DNA of 64,000 nt from Paraburkholderia sp. CNPSo 3272. GTDB taxonomy: Bacteria > Pseudomonadota > Gammaproteobacteria > Burkholderiales > Burkholderiaceae. Shown here in pieces: positions 59,668 through 64,000 of this stretch. The notes beneath the pieces were generated by a model, which did no database searches, was not told where the DNA came from, and worked only from the letters and a program-made list of their open reading frames with translations. The stretch is taken from the NCBI RefSeq assembly GCF_024206495.1, contig NZ_JAMBPQ010000023.1, forward strand, positions 1-64,000, written 5' to 3'. The position numbers were made by a program, and so were the translations under genes. Within the stretch, counting starts at the first letter, position 1. Every line of letters begins with the position of its first letter.

Positions 59668-60333
59668 ATGAAAGCGCGTGAATTGTGCAGACTCGTGCTC
59701 GTGCTCGTGGCGTTATGCATCAGCGCCGGGGCGAGCGCGGGCAGAGGCGGCGGATGGGTGCATGGCGGCGGCGGTGGCTGGGGCGGCGGTGGAGGCGGCG
59801 GCTGGGGCGGCGCGAATCACAGCGGCGGCTGGAGCGGCGGCTACCATGGCGGCTATAACGGCGGCGCCTGGTATCACGGCGGTTATTACCACGGCGGCTA
59901 CTACCATGGCGGTTACTACCACGGCTACGGCTGGTATCACGGCGGCTACTATCACGGCTGGTATGGCTGCTGCGGGTCGGCGAGCGTCGGCTTCTACTTC
60001 GGCCCCGGCTTCATCTACGGCTATCCGTTCTATCCGTACTACTATCCGCCGTACGTCGCGGGCGTCTATTACCCCTACGTTTCCGGCGATTTCTCGCAGC
60101 CCACGCAGTGGATCGAACAAGGCCAGGGCCAGGCCCAGGCCGAGCCCCAGTACGGCGGCGCCAATATGTACGATCAAAACGAGCAGTACGGGCAAGGCGG
60201 CCAAAGCGGCCAGGGTGGCGAGGCGCCATACGGCGTCTGGTACTACTGCGTCGCGTCACAGACCTACTACCCCTACGTACGGACCTGCGCGGGTGGCTGG
60301 CAGCAGGTGCCCGCGCGGCCGCCTGACAGTTGA
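59668..60333 (+). CDS. Secreted Gly/Tyr/His-rich repeat protein
   Basis: 221 residues from ATG 59668 (GGGGTAAG upstream). A signal peptide (ELCRLVLVLVALCISAGASA) is followed by a glycine-tryptophan region (GGGGGWGGGGGGGWGG), then repeated YYHGG units around residues 65-100, an aromatic stretch (FIYGYPFYPYYYPPYVAGVYYPY) and a Gln/Gly-rich linker. The C-terminus (YGVWYYCVASQTYYPYVRTC) carries two cysteines and resembles the short ending seen in several exported Burkholderia proteins. It is probably surface-attached; metal binding by the His repeats is possible. Confidence 0.78.
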   Translation: MKARELCRLVLVLVALCISAGASAGRGGGWVHGGGGGWGGGGGGGWGGANHSGGWSGGYHGGYNGGAWYHGGYYHGGYYHGGYYHGYGWYHGGYYHGWYGCCGSASVGFYFGPGFIYGYPFYPYYYPPYVAGVYYPYVSGDFSQPTQWIEQGQGQAQAEPQYGGANMYDQNEQYGQGGQSGQGGEAPYGVWYYCVASQTYYPYVRTCAGGWQQVPARPPDS

Positions 60334-60344
60334 ATGACGGCGCG

Positions 60345-61442
60345 TCAGCGCACCGGGTAGCGTTCGGCGTCGGCGTGCCGGAACGTCAGGCCATGGCCAT
60401 GGCGCGCGAGGTCGGGCGCGATATGCCCGCCGTGCAGGCGCGGCGCGCCTTCGAACAGCATGGCCTCGATGCGCGCGTGATCGTGAAACCACTCGAGATG
60501 CACGAGGCGCCGCGCCGCGCACGCCACGTGCAGATGCAGCGCCGGCGCGCAATGCGCCGAGAGCGGCGTATGCCACGCATCGCACAGCGCGTCGGCCTGC
60601 AGAAAGCCGGTGATGCCGCAGCAGCGCGTGGCGTCGGCCTGCAGCACGTCGACGGCGTGGCTTTCCAGCAGTGCGCGGAAGTCGTCTGCCGTGTAGGCGT
60701 ATTCGCCCGCCGCGAGCGCCATGCGCGCGGGCAGGGCGGCGCGCAACGCGGCGAGGCCGCGGCGATCGTCCGACGAGACCGGCTCCTCGAACCACTGCAC
60801 GTCCTCTTGCGCGAAGCATTGCGCGAGCCACTGCGCCTCCTTGATCTCATACGCGCCGTTGGCATCGACAAAGAGGCCCGCCGTATTGCCAATCGCCTGG
60901 CGCGCCGCCTTCACGCGCGCCGGGTCGTCAGCCGGGTGCGAGCCGACTTTCATCTTGACCCACGCGCAGCCGTCGTCCTCGACCCAGCCGCGCAGCTGCT
61001 TCGTGAGCGTTTTCAGGTTGTAGCTCGTGAAGCCGCCGCTGCCGTACACGGGCACGCGCTCGCGCTGCATGCCGCGCAGCGCGCATAGCGGGATGCCGAG
61101 CGCCTTCGCCTTGAGGTCCCAGAGGGCGGCATCGACGGCCGAAATCGCGCAGGCCGCGAGGCCCGGCCGGCCGATGTTGCGCACGGCTCGCTGCATTTCG
61201 AGGTTGATGCGCGCGATGTCGAAGAGGTCGTGCTGACGCACGGCGTCGCCGAGCACGCTCTCCACGAGCGCCGTGGCGCTCGCATGCGCATAGGTATAGC
61301 CCACGCCGGTGAAGCCGAGCGCGTCGATTTCGACCAGCACGAGCGTGGTGGAACGCCAGGCGATGGTGCCGTCCGCTTCGGGGTGGTCGGTGGGGATCGT
61401 ATAGGCTCGGGCTTTGAGGCGCGTCACTCGTGTTGCATTCAT
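60345..61442 (-). CDS. Enolase-superfamily (mandelate racemase-like) sugar-acid dehydratase or racemase
   Basis: A 365-residue cytoplasmic enzyme. The barrel carries the mandelate-racemase-group residues: K163 and K165 (WVKMKVG), Mg ligands D193, E219 and E247 (FVDANGAY, WFEEP, AAGEYAY), and H297 (SAHCAP) with a preceding Asp (VLQADATRCCG) as the second base. Such enzymes dehydrate or epimerise acid sugars. It follows the aldehyde oxidoreductase large-subunit gene by 21 bp on the same strand. That pairing suggests that an aldose is oxidised to the acid and then dehydrated. Confidence 0.85.
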   Translation of the reverse strand: MNATRVTRLKARAYTIPTDHPEADGTIAWRSTTLVLVEIDALGFTGVGYTYAHASATALVESVLGDAVRQHDLFDIARINLEMQRAVRNIGRPGLAACAISAVDAALWDLKAKALGIPLCALRGMQRERVPVYGSGGFTSYNLKTLTKQLRGWVEDDGCAWVKMKVGSHPADDPARVKAARQAIGNTAGLFVDANGAYEIKEAQWLAQCFAQEDVQWFEEPVSSDDRRGLAALRAALPARMALAAGEYAYTADDFRALLESHAVDVLQADATRCCGITGFLQADALCDAWHTPLSAHCAPALHLHVACAARRLVHLEWFHDHARIEAMLFEGAPRLHGGHIAPDLARHGHGLTFRHADAERYPVR

Positions 61443-61463
61443 GGCGTCGGGTCCGGGCCAGTT

Positions 61464-63210
61464 TCACAGCAGCTTGTCGAGCGTGATTGGCAGATCGCGC
61501 ACGCGCTTGCCCGTGGCGTTGTAGATCGCGTTCGCCACGGCGGCGGCCACGCCCACCACGCCGATTTCACCTACGCCCTTCGCGCCGAGCGGATTCACCA
61601 CGTCGTCGTGTTCGTCCACGAACAGCACGTCGATCTCGCCGATGTCGCGATTGACCGGCACGTGATATTCCGCGAGGTTGTGATTCATGATGCGCCCGAG
61701 CGCATGGTCGAATTGCGCTTCCTCCTGGAGCGCCATGCCGATGCCCCACACCACGCCGCCGGCGATCTGGTTTGCGGCGGTCTTCGGGTTGACGATGCGG
61801 CCCGCCGCGACGGCGCTCACCACGCGCGCCACGCGTACCATGCCGAGCGCTTCGTCCACGCGCACTTCGGCGAACACGGCCGAATGCGTCGCCATGGAAT
61901 ACTGCTTCTGGAGCGCCTCTGGCTTGAGCGTGACCTGCGCTTCGAGCGTTTTCATTCCCGCGTCGGCGAGAACGTCGGCAATGCGGGCGCGCGTCTCGGG
62001 CCGGCCAGCGCTCTCGCTCAACCTCACCTCACCGCCTTCGATCACGAGCGCTTCGTCCAGCATACCGGGGTCGAGATTGGCGAACGACACGCCGCCGTGC
62101 GCGGGCAGCAGTTGTGCGAGGCGCGAGCGCAACTGCGTGCAGGCGAGCGATGCGGCGCTGCCCACGGAAGCCACGGTCCACGAGCCGCCTTCGATCGGCG
62201 CGGGCGGCAGTGATGTGTCGCCGAGCGTGAACTCGACATCGTCGATGGCCATGCGCAGCGCGTCGGCGGCGATCTGCGAAATGGCGGTGTAGGTGCCGGT
62301 GCCGATATCGGCCGTGGCGCTGGCGAGTTCGAGCCGTCCTTGCGCATTGAGGACGGCGCGCACGGTCGCTTCTGTCTGCAATGCCTCCCAGATGCCTGTG
62401 GCCATGCCGTAGCCCACCAGCTCGTGGCCCTCGCGCATGGCGCGCGGCGTGGCAATGCGCGCGCCCCAGCCAAAACGCTCGGCGCCTTGCGCGTAGCAGT
62501 CGAGCAGCGCCTTGCTCGAATACGGCAACTGCTTGTTCGCGTCTTCGTCGGCGTAATTGCGGATGCGCAGTTCGAGCGGATCCATGTCCAGCGCGACGGC
62601 CAGTTCGTCCATGGCGCATTCGAGCGCGTAGAGACCTTGCGCGGCGCCGGGCGCACGCATGTCGAGCGGCGTGAACACGTCGAGCCGCCCTAGCTTGTAG
62701 CCGAGCTGGACGTGCGGTGCGCGATAGAGCTGGCCCGTCCAGTTGACGACCACGTCGGTGAAGTCCTCGAACTGCGAGGTTTCTCCCACGGCTTCGTGGA
62801 TGATCGCTTCGAGACGGCCGTCGCTTTGCGCGGCGAGCGCAACGTGCTGGATCGAGGCGGGCCGGTGTCCGAACGTGAACATCTGCGCGCGCGTGAGCGC
62901 CACGCGCACGGGCAGGCGCAGCACGCGCGCCGCCATCATCGCTAGCGGCAGATGGTATTGCGGCCGCAAGCCGGAGCCGAACGCGCCGCCCACGAACGGC
63001 GAAATCACGCGTACGCGGTCCGACCCCTCCACGGAGAAGGGCGGCTTCGAGCCGCCGCCGGCACCGCGCGGCCACGCGTACCGGGCGCTCGCGCGCGCCC
63101 ACGCCCGCGTCGACGCGTTTTACCTTGCTGCGGCCATCCACGCGCGAAAGCGGCGCGCCGATGCGCGCGACCGGGCTCGCCGCGCGGCGAGCTTCATAGG
63201 CGGTACTCAT
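61464..63210 (-). pseudogene. Xanthine-dehydrogenase-family Mo-binding subunit (YagR-like), deleted and frameshifted
   Basis: Translation from ATG 63210 gives a proper YagR-type start (ASPVARIGAPLSRVDGRSKV), but after about 26 codons (near 63120) family sequence stops. It resumes near 63030 in another frame as DRVRVISPFVGGAFGSGLRPQYHLPL and continues intact to the stop at 61464. Roughly 200 residues, the first Mo-domain region, are missing and replaced by about 90 bp of unrelated GC-rich sequence. The C-terminal part retains the molybdopterin loops and the active-site GEIGV stretch near its end. An active enzyme is unlikely unless this is an assembly error. Confidence 0.8.
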
Positions 63211-64000
63211 GCTGATTCCTCCCCGGAGTCTTCTACCCGATCGCCCTCGGCACGGGGTGCCAGCGCCTGTTCGAATGCGCGCACGATCGCGCGCCGCGCG
63301 AGATCTACCTTGAACGCATTGCCGGGACGCGGGTCGGCGCGCGCGACCACGGCGTCGGCGTAGTGTTCGATGGCGCGGGTGTCGTCGACAGCACGGCCGA
63401 TCAGCCGCTCTTCTGCTTCGCGGTCCCGCCAGGGCTTGTGCGCGACGCCGCCCAGCGCGCAGCCCAGCGCGCACATCGTGCCGCCCTCCACGCGCACGCC
63501 GAGCGCGACCGAAACGAGCGCGAACGCATACGACTGGCGATCGCGCAGCTTCAGATACGTGAAGTGCTGCGCATAGCCCTCGCGCGGCAATTCGACGGCG
63601 GTGATGAGTTCTTCGTCGGCGAGCGTCGTTTCGCGGTGCGGCGTGTGGCCCGGCAGGCGGTGCAGGCTTTCGAAGGGCAGCGTGCGCGTGCCGTGCCGGC
63701 CTGCCACGTGCAGTGAGGCGTCGAGCGCTTCGAGCGCGACGCACATGTCCGATGGATGCGTGGCGATGCAGTGGTCGCTCGCGCCGAAGATCGCGTGCAT
63801 GCGGTTCACGCCGTTCAGCGCCGCGCAGCCGGTGCCCGGCGCGCGCTTGTTGCAGCAGGTGGCGGGGTCGTAAAAGTAGAGGCAGCGCGTGCGCTGGAGC
63901 AGATTGCCGCCCACGGTCGCCGCGTTGCGGATCTGCGCGGACGCCCCGGCGAGCAGCGCCTGCGCGAGCAGCGGATAGCGCTCGATCACACGCGCGTCCC
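63207..64000 (-). CDS. FAD-binding subunit of an aldehyde oxidoreductase (YagS/PaoB-like), 5' end outside window
   Basis: 264 residues are visible; the first 65-70 lie beyond the right edge. The FAD-loop motif NAATVGGNLLQRTRC is present, followed by the PaoB-type insertion with cysteines in CLYFYDPATCCNKRAPGTGC and DHCIATHPSDMC that hold an extra [4Fe-4S] cluster in E. coli PaoB. It transfers electrons from the Mo subunit to FAD. Its stop overlaps the start of the large-subunit gene (ATGA), so the genes are coupled. The small 2Fe-2S subunit should lie just outside the window. Confidence 0.88.
   Translation of the reverse strand, partial: DARVIERYPLLAQALLAGASAQIRNAATVGGNLLQRTRCLYFYDPATCCNKRAPGTGCAALNGVNRMHAIFGASDHCIATHPSDMCVALEALDASLHVAGRHGTRTLPFESLHRLPGHTPHRETTLADEELITAVELPREGYAQHFTYLKLRDRQSYAFALVSVALGVRVEGGTMCALGCALGGVAHKPWRDREAEERLIGRAVDDTRAIEHYADAVVARADPRPGNAFKVDLARRAIVRAFEQALAPRAEGDRVEDSGEESA

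Noticed and set aside
59755..59950. Dense GGC-type repeats suspected to be a CRISPR-like or satellite array
   Set aside because: The period follows codons for Gly, Tyr and His in a secreted protein; there are no spacers of constant length.

Overview
The window is GC-rich, densely coded DNA that looks like Burkholderiaceae, most probably the Paraburkholderia/Caballeronia group. The signs are the protein families themselves: a CsbD/YqjE/YqjK-like stress cassette, a small DUF6723-like protein, a 24-residue conserved membrane peptide, ACS-type MFS transport and a YagTSR-like aldehyde oxidoreductase. There are no ribosomal, tRNA or core housekeeping genes, which would suit a secondary chromosome, megaplasmid or accessory region (inference).

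Bases 1-2150 are a scrapyard of gene remnants: a LivF ATPase with a replaced 5' end, the 5' halves of an aldo/keto reductase and a LysR regulator joined tail to tail, and a piece of an ArsB-type permease. Bases 2155-14190 hold stress and envelope genes: hemerythrin, an NRAMP-like transporter, two CsbD/YqjE-type cassettes (the second broken), a hybrid histidine kinase with two receivers, a separate degenerate receiver, several tiny proteins and an ABC exporter. Bases 14300-19860 carry a DUF1488-like protein, a CYTH-CHAD protein and a two-gene unit pairing a periplasmic solute-binding protein with a CHASE-PAS-GGDEF-EAL protein.

Bases 20150-26290 are a Weimberg-type (non-phosphorylative) pentose-acid module: an ACS-family MFS transporter diverges from a pentonate dehydratase, a 2-keto-3-deoxy-pentonate dehydratase (FAH fold) and a 2-oxoglutarate semialdehyde dehydrogenase. 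Two LacI/GntR-like palindromes that are exact reverse complements lie in the divergent promoter region, but no LacI-family gene is in the window. Bases 26330-35660 hold a PAP2 phosphatase, an AstE-like deacylase, an amino-acid-binding protein, a convergent pair of glycoside hydrolases (GH36-like and GH35 beta-galactosidase), HdeD, a PLDc_N/SHOCT protein and an RcnB-like protein.

Bases 36100-46180 hold a complete RND efflux operon (adaptor, pump, outer-membrane channel) followed by two overlapping c-di-GMP genes. Bases 46550-53460 carry dihydroxyacetone kinase, an SDR, another regulator/reductase scar, cytochrome b561 and a flavin monooxygenase divergent from its LysR regulator. Bases 53475-64000 are again sugar and sugar-acid metabolism: a polyphosphate-glucokinase-like ROK kinase with Zwf, a second IlvD/Edd dehydratase, a promoter with an IclR-like palindrome before a small unknown gene and a second ROK kinase, an enolase-superfamily dehydratase, and a molybdenum aldehyde oxidoreductase whose large subunit carries a deletion and frameshift. 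Together the working genes point to a soil or plant-associated bacterium using plant-derived sugars and sugar acids, with strong c-di-GMP signalling.
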